From contig CM025851.1 of NCBI GenBank assembly GCA_003952965.2, positions 31,130,316 through 31,194,315 of the forward strand: a DNA stretch of 64,000 nt, read 5' to 3'. Origin of the DNA: Morella rubra (lineage: Eukaryota; Streptophyta; Magnoliopsida; Fagales; Myricaceae). Position numbers and translations under genes: made by a program. Within the stretch, counting starts at the first letter, position 1. Each line of letters begins with the position of its first letter. The notes beneath the pieces were generated by a model, which did no database searches, had not been told where the DNA came from, and saw nothing but the letters and a program-made list of their open reading frames with translations. Positions 10,231 to 22,056 of the stretch are shown piece by piece.

Positions 10231-13200
10231 CTAGAAGGTAAGGTCTTTGGGGTCCTCAATAATCGTTGCCAGGGTTTGCAAGAATGAAGCCAGATCAGAA
10301 CCGTAGATTACACGATGATCTGCTGTAATATTTACCTGTAGATATTGCACTTTCAAAGCGTAAGGATTTGGAAACTAAACTCTTAAACTTGTAATTGAAA
10401 AAAGTGAATTTGGTTCGTTACCTGCATCTGGTTCTTCATGCCAATTCTACCATCCTTGGTAGCAACAACTGCGGGTTGAGATGCTCCAACAGCCATGATT
10501 GCCCCCTGCATCAATTGCACATCCAAGCATAAAACATCAACAAACATAGTTTAGCACACAAAAATCCCCCTAGTCTCACAAAAAATCTAGCAGAGAGTAT
10601 CTATCATATATGAGTCTGAAAAAAAAAAAAAAAAAATTCCTCACCGTTCCAGGTGGTAGAATGGCATCAAACCGATCGACACCAAACATCCCAAGGTTAG
10701 AAAGGGTGAAAGTACCTACGGAAACAGAAAGGAGAGCACAATGGAAAGAAAAGTAATACGTATGGGCTCAATCTATTTGATAGAGAGCAAATATACCATA
10801 GATAACTGAGATGTTTCAGACATAAACCAAATAAAATCACAGGATAACCACAGAGTATCAAGAACTAAAGTCAGCATTTATTTAAGAAATATATCTCAAG
10901 TAAGAAATTCAAACAAAATGCTGTCCCCAATCACTTGTCACACACATCAAGGTAATCATCACAAGCTGCAATCTGACAAGTATTATTCAAGAAACAAGAT
11001 TTCCATCCAATACAGAAACAAATTATTCATAATGTTGCTCCATCTGCTATTGCACTTCAAACAAAATAACCACAATAAGGCAGAAAAACAGGATGGTAAG
11101 ACCTGGGGCTTGCCTGTCAATCCTGAAGGTACATTTGCCCTTTTAGGAACCTGGAATGTTCCCAGGCTTAGTTTGAAGGCCTGAAATTGAGTTTAAGGTA
11201 GGTACAAAGGCGTGCTAACCCATCACTGAGAACCAAATCTTAATCTTGGTACTTCAGGAAGCAAGCAATACTTGCTATTTGCAAATTGCATCATATATAG
11301 CATCATGAATTAGGTAGCTGGCAAACATCAGTGCATGCTAAAGTGGTTCAAACAATACTTGAACAATGTGACAAAGCACGAAAAACCAGAATGTGGTAGA
11401 AACAATACCACGTGCACCACCAATTATCCTTCCCAGTGAGCAGAAAACACAGTATTACCACGGTTTTTGGACTGAATTCAAGTGGTACTATTCCTGAATC
11501 TACACCGTTTATGATTAAAAGGAACCCCATTTGTTTTCTCCGTTTGTTGTCTTTGTTACCTATAGTATCAGAGAAAAATTTCCAGCTCAAATAAAAAAAA
11601 ACATGAAAAATGAGATGCTCCACTTGACATCATGCTGAATTATCTGAACTTCCAAAGAGATTCTTATGACTGTCAGTAAATTCAACATTTCAACAAAGAA
11701 TATGAAGCTTTTTGCTGGCCAAAAAATGCAAAACCATAGTTAGTTTTCCACCATTGTCATAATGCATTATGCATGCAAATACAAATTGTTAGTTTTCCAC
11801 CATTGTCGTATTGCATTATGCATGCAAATACAAATTGTTGAAGGCAATATCACACATGCGCTTAAAAATAGGTTTTCTCTACTTCTCTACATCAACTTAT
11901 CCCACATCTGAATCCTTCTCTGATACTTTGTGGCATTTTACAGACATTGCCAACCCATATTTTCTAATCTCTTCATAAAGTACTAAAACTCCAGTCTGGA
12001 TTTCATCAAATGCCCCTGACATATTGTTTGAAATGCTGCCTGTAACAGTCCAAAAGACCTAATACTTGTGGGTGTTTTCACTATGACAGGATCAAAAGCT
12101 GAATATGATTTGTAACAAGCATGCCCATCCAGTGGAATGCAAAGGATTGTGAAGCAAACAATCCTCCAGATACAGACACTGTATCGTAAAACAGGCATCC
12201 ATAACGTATCAACAGTACCTGTATTGTATTCTTGAGGCTGTAGCTGCTTGGCCCGGGCCTTATCAACTAATTCCTTCCACTTTCTAGACAATGAATATAT
12301 GTCAACCTAAAATTTACAGTAACATTAACACTGTTGCAATTAACCAACAATTTATATCAAGAAAAAGCGATGGTGCAGCCAAAAGTAGATTAACACGAAC
12401 CTTATCAGCATCCTGAAGCACTGGTGTGATCAACCCACCATCAATAGCTACAGCAACGGCAATGTTAATGCTACTGTTATACGTAAAGCTCTTACCATCT
12501 CTACAACTAGAATTGACAACAGGATGTTTAGCCAGAGCAAGCGCCGTTGCCTTTGCAAGCAATGCTGTCATGGTTACTCCCTTTGACTTGATCTGATGAA
12601 CATAATTTAGAAGAATGAGTAATCTAGACAGAAGTTAATAGGAAGTTAATAGTAAAAGATAATGATTTATTCAATTGCGCTACAGTTTCCCTATCATGAG
12701 TTATCTTAAATCAAAAGTCTTCGAGCAAAATGCAACCACCCACTAAAGTATCAAGGACAATCTTAAGCAGCAGTTAAATGTTACTGAAAAACAGAACAAT
12801 CTTATCGCACCAACTATCCTAATCCAAATTTCATGCACATCACATAATCTTGTTCTAGTGTCAGAAAACAAGATTTCGTAATCAGTCCTTGATTAAAATC
12901 TAAATGGACAGTGTTAACATTCTAAGCATCCAGATGTAAGTAAAAATTAGTACGACTTTACCCAGTTTTGAACCTAGTATTGCTCTTCTTTCAAAGGTAA
13001 AACATCGTTGCGTAGAGAGCATCGACCACACCATTATAGAGAATTGCACATCAGAAGTCATCCTTGTTCCCAGACAACATAAACTGTTTATTGTCCGTCC
13101 AAACCAAAAATATAATGCAAACAAAAAACTACCAAATTTATCACTTCTTGAACCAAAAAATTTACCTTCTTGTACAGAGCATCAAGCGCGTTCGTAGTGA

Positions 13201-14014
13201 TGGTGTACCCGACTCTGAAAGTCGGCACGGCCAGACTCTCAACCATGTTCCTACCCACCGCAGCCTGCATGGTCGTGAAAGGCACCACCGAACCCAACTC
13301 AATCGCCTCAGCCGCACTCTCCCCTGGCTTTGATGAGACGGAAGCCACAGGTGCCACGGCGGCAGCTTCCACATCCTTGGCGACAATCCTCCCCATGGGC
13401 CCACTCCCAACCACTCTCCCCAACTCCACATTCAGCTCCTTGGCCAGCTTCTTCGCGTACGGCGACGCAACTATCCTCTTCCCCCCCTCCGAAGCCGGGT
13501 GCGTGGACGCCACCGCCACCGGCGCCGCAGGAGCACCCTTGGCAGCAGCCGAGGGACCAACATTCTCCACAACCTTCTCCGGTTCCGCGACTGCGGGTGG
13601 TGCCGAAGAAGAAGAAGACGAATTGGTTTCGGCTTTGGACTTGGCCTCGGCAATCTCGGCCTCGGATTCGGCGAGAAGGGCAATAGCGGAGCCCACGGGA
13701 GCCACACCACCTTCCTCGACCATAATCGCGGCCAAGTATCCGTCGTAGAAGGTCTCGACGTCCATGTCGGCCTTGTCGGACTCGACGACGACGACGCTCT
13801 CGCCCTTGGAGAGCTTGTCGCCCTCGGACTTCACCCAGGACACAATCTTCCCCTCAGTCATTGTGGAGCTAAGCGCCGGCATGAAAATCTCCCTGATCTT
13901 GGCTTCAATCCGGGTAGGGGCCCTGCTCCGCTGTAGCCCAGGAACGTGGAGACCGGGGGTCCGGCGCAGGGCCGGGGAGTAGGGGAGAAAGGAGGTGTTA
14001 AGAAGTTGAGCCAT
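10231..14014 (-). CDS. EMB3003: Plastid pyruvate dehydrogenase E2 (dihydrolipoyl acetyltransferase)
   Basis: Six minus-strand exons: 13166-14014, 12401-12592, 12219-12306, 10645-10715, 10422-10505 and 10231-10335. All introns are GT-AG and the phases join to 462 residues. The product transfers acetyl groups from E1 to CoA in the chloroplast PDH complex that feeds fatty-acid synthesis. Residues 1 to about 37 look like a transit peptide. A lipoyl domain follows (about 38-115; lipoyl Lys81 in ESDKADMDVE), then an Ala/Ser/Pro-rich linker, an E1/E3-binding domain (about 181-218, SPYAKKLAKE), and the catalytic domain from about 240. The C-terminal motif reads DHRVIYG (His435), with Tyr where many E2s have Asp; I recall the plant plastid E2 family shares this. 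The sequence fits EMB3003 (At1g34430) better than LTA2. Intron 3 is 1.5 kb and carries a 49-bp tandem repeat. Confidence 0.97.
11739..11836. repeat. 49-bp tandem duplication in intron 3 of the E2 gene
   Basis: Two adjacent 49-bp units starting at 11739 and 11788 with 'gttagttttccaccattgtc'. They differ only at two positions (gtcataatg versus gtcgtattg). It is intronic and probably a recent slippage or repair duplication. Confidence 0.9.
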
Positions 14015-14807
14015 TGGGTAACTCCACTTACCGGCGTTGTCTTGAGATTACAGAGAGAGAGAGAGAGTTGTGATCAAATATCCGCTTCTTCGAAGAGGAG
14101 CAGGAAGAGAAACTAGTGGGAGGTGTGTTCTTATGGGTCTCGTATTGTATTTTTGAGAGTGATGTTGGAAGTTAGATTTTAGATTTCTCGAATGCATCGA
14201 AAGAGGGCGGAGTTGTCAACCGCCTCTCACCAGTTTATGTTTACTATTTACACGACGTGTTGGATTTAGTTGGGGCCCACTGGCCAGTCATTTTTTTTTT
14301 TTTTTCTTAACTGGTGTATTGATCAGTTTATTAGACTAATTTTAAAATCTGCAGTCTTTCGTCTCACATGAATCAATAATTAGTAGGTCGAAAATTATGG
14401 AATGATCCTTATTTATAAGCTCAATTTTTCATTTCTCTTGAATGGAAATACTTATAACTTCCAAATTTTTGTAAGATTATTTAAGGTACCACTTTTTCTT
14501 TGCTATCCTATATGATTAGTTGTCTACGCATTAACTCAATATTGCTCTGATATATTTATTCACATTAAATTTTAATCTGTCAAAATTCATTAAGCTGCAC
14601 CTTTTAATAAGACGCGATTGTTAAGACTGTGTCAAGTAATTTATTTTTTACTTATTCAATAGTGGAATCTGATAAAAAAAGACATATATAACTAAATTTT
14701 GATAATTTGTGATCTCAATGTGTTAAATTTGATAATTTAAATGCTATTACATAAATTTAAACCACAAAGTGAATTTTTTTTTTTTACATTTGGGTAGTTT
14801 TTTTTAA
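14015..14807. promoter_or_regulatory. E2 upstream region and spacer
   Basis: Immediately upstream of the minus-strand E2 start. A (GA)n tract at about 14051-14068 lies about 40 bp from the ATG, probably in the 5' UTR as a (CT)n run on the transcript. Beyond about 14280 the sequence is AT-rich with no gene seen. It ends where the tandem duplication of the exonuclease locus begins (14808). Confidence 0.5.
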
Positions 14808-17800
14808 TAGGTTGATATTACTTTTGATAGAACTTCTTCAAGTTTTGATTTAATTGATTGTTTGGGTATTATTTTAGTAATATTCTGATAGATTTTACAA
14901 GTAAGATTTGTGTAGTTGACAATGCTCTAAATAAGGATATGATGTTGGAAATAGACAATGCTTTGCATTGTTGAATGGACAATACTTTTAATAAGAACGT
15001 TTGAAATTTTTCAATGTATCAAGTAAATTAATGATGTTGGTACATTAATATTTAAATACGTAAATAATTGGTAAAACAAATATTTGGGTACTACGCTTTT
15101 ATTTTTAAAGAATAATAATAATACTCTGGCAGGCGAGGCTGAACTAGGCCGAAGTTCACTGGGCCTAGGCCCGTGCCAACCCCTGTGAAGTTCCAGCTCC
15201 CAGTTCAATGGAAGACTTCCATTGGAAGTATATGAGGAGAGTCGGGAGACGCAGGAGAGAAACGTGCTGTATAGGATAATAGGCGGCGAGCCGTTTGAGG
15301 ATGGTACAAATTGCGATTCAGCCTCGTCTCTCTGCCAGCCCACTACCGCCCGTTTCTTTCTCATGCAGGACTTCCAAGTTCGAAACAGCGGCTGCAACGA
15401 AAACGAATGCGAAGAAAAGAGAAGCATGGAAGCTTGGTGTTATCACGGCTTCTGCTTCCGTTTCTGGGACAGTTAATCAAACAGCTCGTGGGCATTTGGT
15501 AACCGAAAGTGAAGCAAAGAAGACAGGCCAGAAAAGGGTGTTCTTCTTGGACGTTAATCCTCTCTGTTATGCGGGAAGTACTCCTAGCTTACGTTCTTTT
15601 GGTCGTTGGGTCTCTCTTTTCTTCTCTCAAGTCAGTCTCAGCGACCCTGTCATTGCCGTAAGCTCTCTCTCCTATATCTATAAATTTTTAAATAACCAAG
15701 AATGGGAAATTGGTTGTGGAGCTTCCGCGCGGTTAGAAACCATACAGACACTAAGGGTGCTTCTTCTCTGGCGTGCAGACACGCATATACATATATGAAA
15801 AATTCATTTCTGTGGGAACTATTTTAGTCATGAGCTTCAAGTTGTTTATAGCAAAACGAAGTTCACATACACTCTGGAAAAATTATACTTTACCATCTTA
15901 AAGTAACACCTAGTTTGCAAAAAATATTAATTTGTGGGGAAATTACAAATGAGGTGCTAGTTTAGGGTGGTCATGTGTAGTTTTTCATTAGAAAAAGTTC
16001 AACAAGCGAAAGCTCATCAGCATCAAGGTGGCGCGGATATTGATCTTATGTGTGCCTATGATGGACGGAATACTAACGCGGGATATGAATTGAGTAGTAA
16101 CTTCAAGTTCCAGAGATTTAAGTTCTTTTTGGTGTAATATGGGTTAGTACTCGAACTATGTTATTGCCATATTAGCCAATGTTTGACGGTCAATTCTTCA
16201 GGCTCCCAACCATCACATTTCAACTGCATCCCGTGAGTCACTTTGCAAACCCGTAGTTCCTTTCGTTCTTGTTAGAAGGTGACTGCTTCATCATTATATT
16301 ACGATGATTCAAAGAACGACAAGACCCAAGCAAAAAATGTCCTTCAGAATGCAAGGACTTTGTTGGGATGTGGTTGTTAGTGTCTGTCAGAGAGGGATGA
16401 GAGAGTAATAATCAACCGCAAGAAGGGCGATCTTGCGGTTTTATCGTGGGCCCATTCTCATAAAGTTCCTATGTCCTGATTAGTCTGTTGTCTGCCACTT
16501 ACCTGCGATGATGGGCTTCTGATTGATCCACTTCTCTAAGTGCTAGACTATAGGGATAAAGCTGAATTGTCAATGGCATGTTCTGTTTTCCCCTTTTCCT
16601 TTTGTAGGCTGTTCTGTCAGGTGTATCTAAGAGTAGGTTTGTTTGTCAGTGGCCAGCACAAAAATGTTGCATGAAGTACTTGTGTAGATACTTTTTTTCA
16701 CGCTTGCAATATGTTACATGTTTTGTTTCAAATTTGAATTTTGTCCCTTTTAAGTTATTGAATCCTTCAGTAACTTTGAAATTAGGGTACTGAGACCTCA
16801 AATTGGAATTTATCTTATAGGATAGCGTTTGTTATTAGTACTTGTTATGAATTCTAACCAACCCCCAACCCCCAGGAAAAAAAGAAAGAAAGAATGGCGA
16901 CAGATTTGTATCTCTGTTTAAGTAAGTTTCTGGTTCAGGTTCTGGATGGGGAAAGGGGCAGCGAGCATCGCAGACAGTTGTTACCTTCATATAAAGCTCA
17001 TAGGAAGAAGTTCATACGACAGTTCCCAGCTTCACAAGGATTTTCACAGGGTCATGTTGGAAGGTTGCATGGAGTCATCACAGATGTTTTCCAAAAGTGC
17101 AATGTGCCAGTGGGTGAACCTTCTTTACGACAAAATCCTTTCATTCATTTTTTATTTTATGAATATGCTGAATAGTCTACTGAATCTGAAGCAACTTGTT
17201 TGGTAAGAAGCGGTAATCAATTCTATTGTATGCTTCCATAACTTCTAAATGAATGTGCTTGTAAAGAATTTGTAAGTTAACAGCTGCTGTGTATGTGGTC
17301 AGTACGGATTGTGCAGATTCCATATTTGCAGGCAACTCAAGAAGCTTGACCATATTGTGATTTGTGAAGTTTCGTTGAAACTGTCTTATGAAATTAGTAA
17401 TAGAAATGGTAGTAAGACTTACAAACTGGAAATTTAAATCTTACAATGATGCTAACCCCAAATACTTGTTGAATCTTTTTTGCTAAGGAAGCCTTAGCAT
17501 TGTTCAGGTTTGTCGATGCATAGTTAATAAAAGGTGGTTTCTGCTGGATGATGGTTTTAGAGAAGTCTGGTTAACCTTCATTTGAAAGTTCTGCAGGTCT
17601 AACTGAAAGATTAAGTTTTTTTATCAAGATAAAGCAAAGAAAGTATGAATGGATTGCTGTTCAAGGGCTGTGTGAAGAGGGATGTGAACAGTGCTAGCAC
17701 CTAGTATTCTTAGTTTCAGGTTGGTAGGGGTTGTTCTTTGATGAGTGTATGGATTGAGCTTGGCAGGGTATTAGGTTATGGTGTGAAGGACTTTTATTAA

Positions 17801-18256
17801 TTTTACTTACATTCATAGAATGTTAGACTAGTCAGTCAATCTGTCACTTAAATCTTAAAACTGAGCCGAATATGGATATATCTCAAATTTATGGTCATAG
17901 ATAGTTGTGATCTCAAGTGTAAGATAATTGAATTGCATATTCACTTCTATGGGGTGCATATTGTCATTAACAACTTCCTATTATAGAATATTGTCTAATC
18001 ATGTCATAAGAATTGATGATATTCAGGTGTAAACTTCTACTCTAGGTCTTTCTGATTTTTGCGGGTGAGTGTTTGTATGACCTCGTATTGCTGCTTCTAT
18101 TGTCTATCATACTCTCTGGTTCTAAGTCAAATAACAAAAAATACTTTCGATCAGTAACGACTAGTAATTTGGCAGCAACAGTGGAAACCCACAGATGTTT
18201 TGAAGATTCCGGCTTTTGTCACTAGATTGTTTTGCAGGAAAAGGAAAACTAGTTGT
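14808..18256 (+). repeat. Copy A of a tandem duplication covering exonuclease exons 1-2
   Basis: Direct repeat of 18257-22056. From 14808 to about 17573 every stretch I compared is identical to the sequence 3449 bp downstream (for example ORFs at 15011/18460, 15295/18744 and 16894/20343). From about 17574 identity is broken by abrupt unrelated blocks (17574-17594 versus about 21023-21130; about 17786-17815 versus 21327-21483) and smaller differences near 17880-17940. It returns to apparently perfect matching until the junction. The unit starts inside the E2-exonuclease spacer and ends in intron 2 of the exonuclease gene. Confidence 0.95.
15301..17109 (+). pseudogene. Duplicate exons 1-2 of the 5'-3' exonuclease gene
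   Basis: Copy A of exon 1 (15301-15657) and exon 2 (16939-17109) appears identical to the copy used in the gene model below, with intact ATG, donors and acceptor. No copy of exons 3-5 follows before copy B starts, so alone this is a 5' gene fragment of 176 codons. Both exons start and end in phase 0, so a transcript from this copy could skip copy B and splice to exon 3 at 22110, or include exon 2 twice in frame. It may be an alternative promoter plus first exons, a dead fragment, or an assembly artefact. Confidence 0.8.
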
Positions 18257-21200
18257 TAGGTTGATATTACTTTTGATAGAACTTCTTCAAGTTTTGATTT
18301 AATTGATTGTTTGGGTATTATTTTAGTAATATTCTGATAGATTTTACAAGTAAGATTTGTGTAGTTGACAATGCTCTAAATAAGGATATGATGTTGGAAA
18401 TAGACAATGCTTTGCATTGTTGAATGGACAATACTTTTAATAAGAACGTTTGAAATTTTTCAATGTATCAAGTAAATTAATGATGTTGGTACATTAATAT
18501 TTAAATACGTAAATAATTGGTAAAACAAATATTTGGGTACTACGCTTTTATTTTTAAAGAATAATAATAATACTCTGGCAGGCGAGGCTGAACTAGGCCG
18601 AAGTTCACTGGGCCTAGGCCCGTGCCAACCCCTGTGAAGTTCCAGCTCCCAGTTCAATGGAAGACTTCCATTGGAAGTATATGAGGAGAGTCGGGAGACG
18701 CAGGAGAGAAACGTGCTGTATAGGATAATAGGCGGCGAGCCGTTTGAGGATGGTACAAATTGCGATTCAGCCTCGTCTCTCTGCCAGCCCACTACCGCCC
18801 GTTTCTTTCTCATGCAGGACTTCCAAGTTCGAAACAGCGGCTGCAACGAAAACGAATGCGAAGAAAAGAGAAGCATGGAAGCTTGGTGTTATCACGGCTT
18901 CTGCTTCCGTTTCTGGGACAGTTAATCAAACAGCTCGTGGGCATTTGGTAACCGAAAGTGAAGCAAAGAAGACAGGCCAGAAAAGGGTGTTCTTCTTGGA
19001 CGTTAATCCTCTCTGTTATGCGGGAAGTACTCCTAGCTTACGTTCTTTTGGTCGTTGGGTCTCTCTTTTCTTCTCTCAAGTCAGTCTCAGCGACCCTGTC
19101 ATTGCCGTAAGCTCTCTCTCCTATATCTATAAATTTTTAAATAACCAAGAATGGGAAATTGGTTGTGGAGCTTCCGCGCGGTTAGAAACCATACAGACAC
19201 TAAGGGTGCTTCTTCTCTGGCGTGCAGACACGCATATACATATATGAAAAATTCATTTCTGTGGGAACTATTTTAGTCATGAGCTTCAAGTTGTTTATAG
19301 CAAAACGAAGTTCACATACACTCTGGAAAAATTATACTTTACCATCTTAAAGTAACACCTAGTTTGCAAAAAATATTAATTTGTGGGGAAATTACAAATG
19401 AGGTGCTAGTTTAGGGTGGTCATGTGTAGTTTTTCATTAGAAAAAGTTCAACAAGCGAAAGCTCATCAGCATCAAGGTGGCGCGGATATTGATCTTATGT
19501 GTGCCTATGATGGACGGAATACTAACGCGGGATATGAATTGAGTAGTAACTTCAAGTTCCAGAGATTTAAGTTCTTTTTGGTGTAATATGGGTTAGTACT
19601 CGAACTATGTTATTGCCATATTAGCCAATGTTTGACGGTCAATTCTTCAGGCTCCCAACCATCACATTTCAACTGCATCCCGTGAGTCACTTTGCAAACC
19701 CGTAGTTCCTTTCGTTCTTGTTAGAAGGTGACTGCTTCATCATTATATTACGATGATTCAAAGAACGACAAGACCCAAGCAAAAAATGTCCTTCAGAATG
19801 CAAGGACTTTGTTGGGATGTGGTTGTTAGTGTCTGTCAGAGAGGGATGAGAGAGTAATAATCAACCGCAAGAAGGGCGATCTTGCGGTTTTATCGTGGGC
19901 CCATTCTCATAAAGTTCCTATGTCCTGATTAGTCTGTTGTCTGCCACTTACCTGCGATGATGGGCTTCTGATTGATCCACTTCTCTAAGTGCTAGACTAT
20001 AGGGATAAAGCTGAATTGTCAATGGCATGTTCTGTTTTCCCCTTTTCCTTTTGTAGGCTGTTCTGTCAGGTGTATCTAAGAGTAGGTTTGTTTGTCAGTG
20101 GCCAGCACAAAAATGTTGCATGAAGTACTTGTGTAGATACTTTTTTTCACGCTTGCAATATGTTACATGTTTTGTTTCAAATTTGAATTTTGTCCCTTTT
20201 AAGTTATTGAATCCTTCAGTAACTTTGAAATTAGGGTACTGAGACCTCAAATTGGAATTTATCTTATAGGATAGCGTTTGTTATTAGTACTTGTTATGAA
20301 TTCTAACCAACCCCCAACCCCCAGGAAAAAAAGAAAGAAAGAATGGCGACAGATTTGTATCTCTGTTTAAGTAAGTTTCTGGTTCAGGTTCTGGATGGGG
20401 AAAGGGGCAGCGAGCATCGCAGACAGTTGTTACCTTCATATAAAGCTCATAGGAAGAAGTTCATACGACAGTTCCCAGCTTCACAAGGATTTTCACAGGG
20501 TCATGTTGGAAGGTTGCATGGAGTCATCACAGATGTTTTCCAAAAGTGCAATGTGCCAGTGGGTGAACCTTCTTTACGACAAAATCCTTTCATTCATTTT
20601 TTATTTTATGAATATGCTGAATAGTCTACTGAATCTGAAGCAACTTGTTTGGTAAGAAGCGGTAATCAATTCTATTGTATGCTTCCATAACTTCTAAATG
20701 AATGTGCTTGTAAAGAATTTGTAAGTTAACAGCTGCTGTGTATGTGGTCAGTACGGATTGTGCAGATTCCATATTTGCAGGCAACTCAAGAAGCTTGACC
20801 ATATTGTGATTTGTGAAGTTTCGTTGAAACTGTCTTATGAAATTAGTAATAGAAATGGTAGTAAGACTTACAAACTGGAAATTTAAATCTTACAATGATG
20901 CTAACCCCAAATACTTGTTGAATCTTTTTTGCTAAGGAAGCCTTAGCATTGTTCAGGTTTGTCGATGCATAGTTAATAAAAGGTGGTTTCTGCTGGATGA
21001 TGGTTTTAGAGAAGTCTGGTTACTGCCTTTCTGGACCTCACAGTAGCAAATAAAGGAATTTGAAATGGTTCTTGTGAGATTAATTTTATGGGGGAAGGCT
21101 AGGATAAAAGAGGGGTTTAGATTTTGATGAAGGTCTAACTGAAAGATTAAGTTTTTTTATCAAGATAAAGCAAAGAAAGTATGAATGGATTGCTGTTCAA

Positions 21201-22056
21201 GGGCTGTGTGAAGAGGGATGTGAACAGTGCTAGCACCTAGTATTCTTAGTTTCAGGTTGGTAGGGGTTGTTCTTTGATGAGTGTATGGATTGAGCTTGGC
21301 AGGGTATTAGGTTATGGTGTGAAGGAGTGGCTTTCTTGATTTGTTTGTAGGTTGGAGAGCAATAAAGGTGCAGGAAATTAGAGAAACAAAACAAAGAATA
21401 ATGAGGACACGAGTAAAAGAAAGAGGCAGTCAAGATAGCACACAAAGTAATTGAGAAGTACATAAGCAGATAACAACATAGAGTCATGTTAGACTAGTCA
21501 GTCACTTCTCCTTATCGTGCCTGGCTATTCAGTCACTTAAGCTTATCTTAATGTTCCTGATCCCTCACTGAGCCGAATATGGATATATCTCAAATTTTTT
21601 TTTTAATGGCATATGGTCATGCCAGACTTTTAGTTGAAACTTTTGATACATATATGGTCAACAATTGTGATGTAAAGGTTGTGCAGTGTTATCACAGGCC
21701 ATGCAGATAATTGTATTTTTCAATTGGCCGAGGCATATTCACTTCTATGGGGTGCATATTGTCATTAACAACTTCCTATTATAGAATATTGTCTAATCAT
21801 GTCATAAGAATTGATGATATTCAGGTGTAAACTTCTACTCTAGGTCTTTCTGATTTTTGCGGGTGAGTGTTTGTATGACCTCGTATTGCTGCTTCTATTG
21901 TCTATCATACTCTCTGGTTCTAAGTCAAATAACAAAAAATACTTTCGATCAGTAACGACTAGTAATTTGGCAGCAACAGTGGAAACCCACAGATGTTTTG
22001 AAGATTCCGGCTTTTGTCACTAGATTGTTTTGCAGGAAAAGGAAAACTAGTTGTTG
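18257..22056 (+). repeat. Copy B of the exonuclease tandem duplication
   Basis: Second unit of the duplication, longer than copy A because of extra blocks at about 21023-21130, 21327-21483 and 21590-21735. It ends at 'gaaaactagttgtt' (about 22056), after which unique sequence leads into exon 3 at 22110. Because it is contiguous with exons 3-5, it is the natural 5' half of the functional gene. Confidence 0.93.

Noticed and set aside
13170..13748. Long open frames antisense to E2 exon 1 (also 13330-13686 and 13499-13936)
   Set aside because: They are frame shadows of a GC-rich Ala/Pro/Ser linker on the minus strand; the true gene is established by six exons and family domains.
15011..15427. 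Minus-strand 138-codon frame, repeated at 18460-18876
   Set aside because: It overlaps exon 1 of the exonuclease gene in antisense and appears twice only because the region is duplicated.
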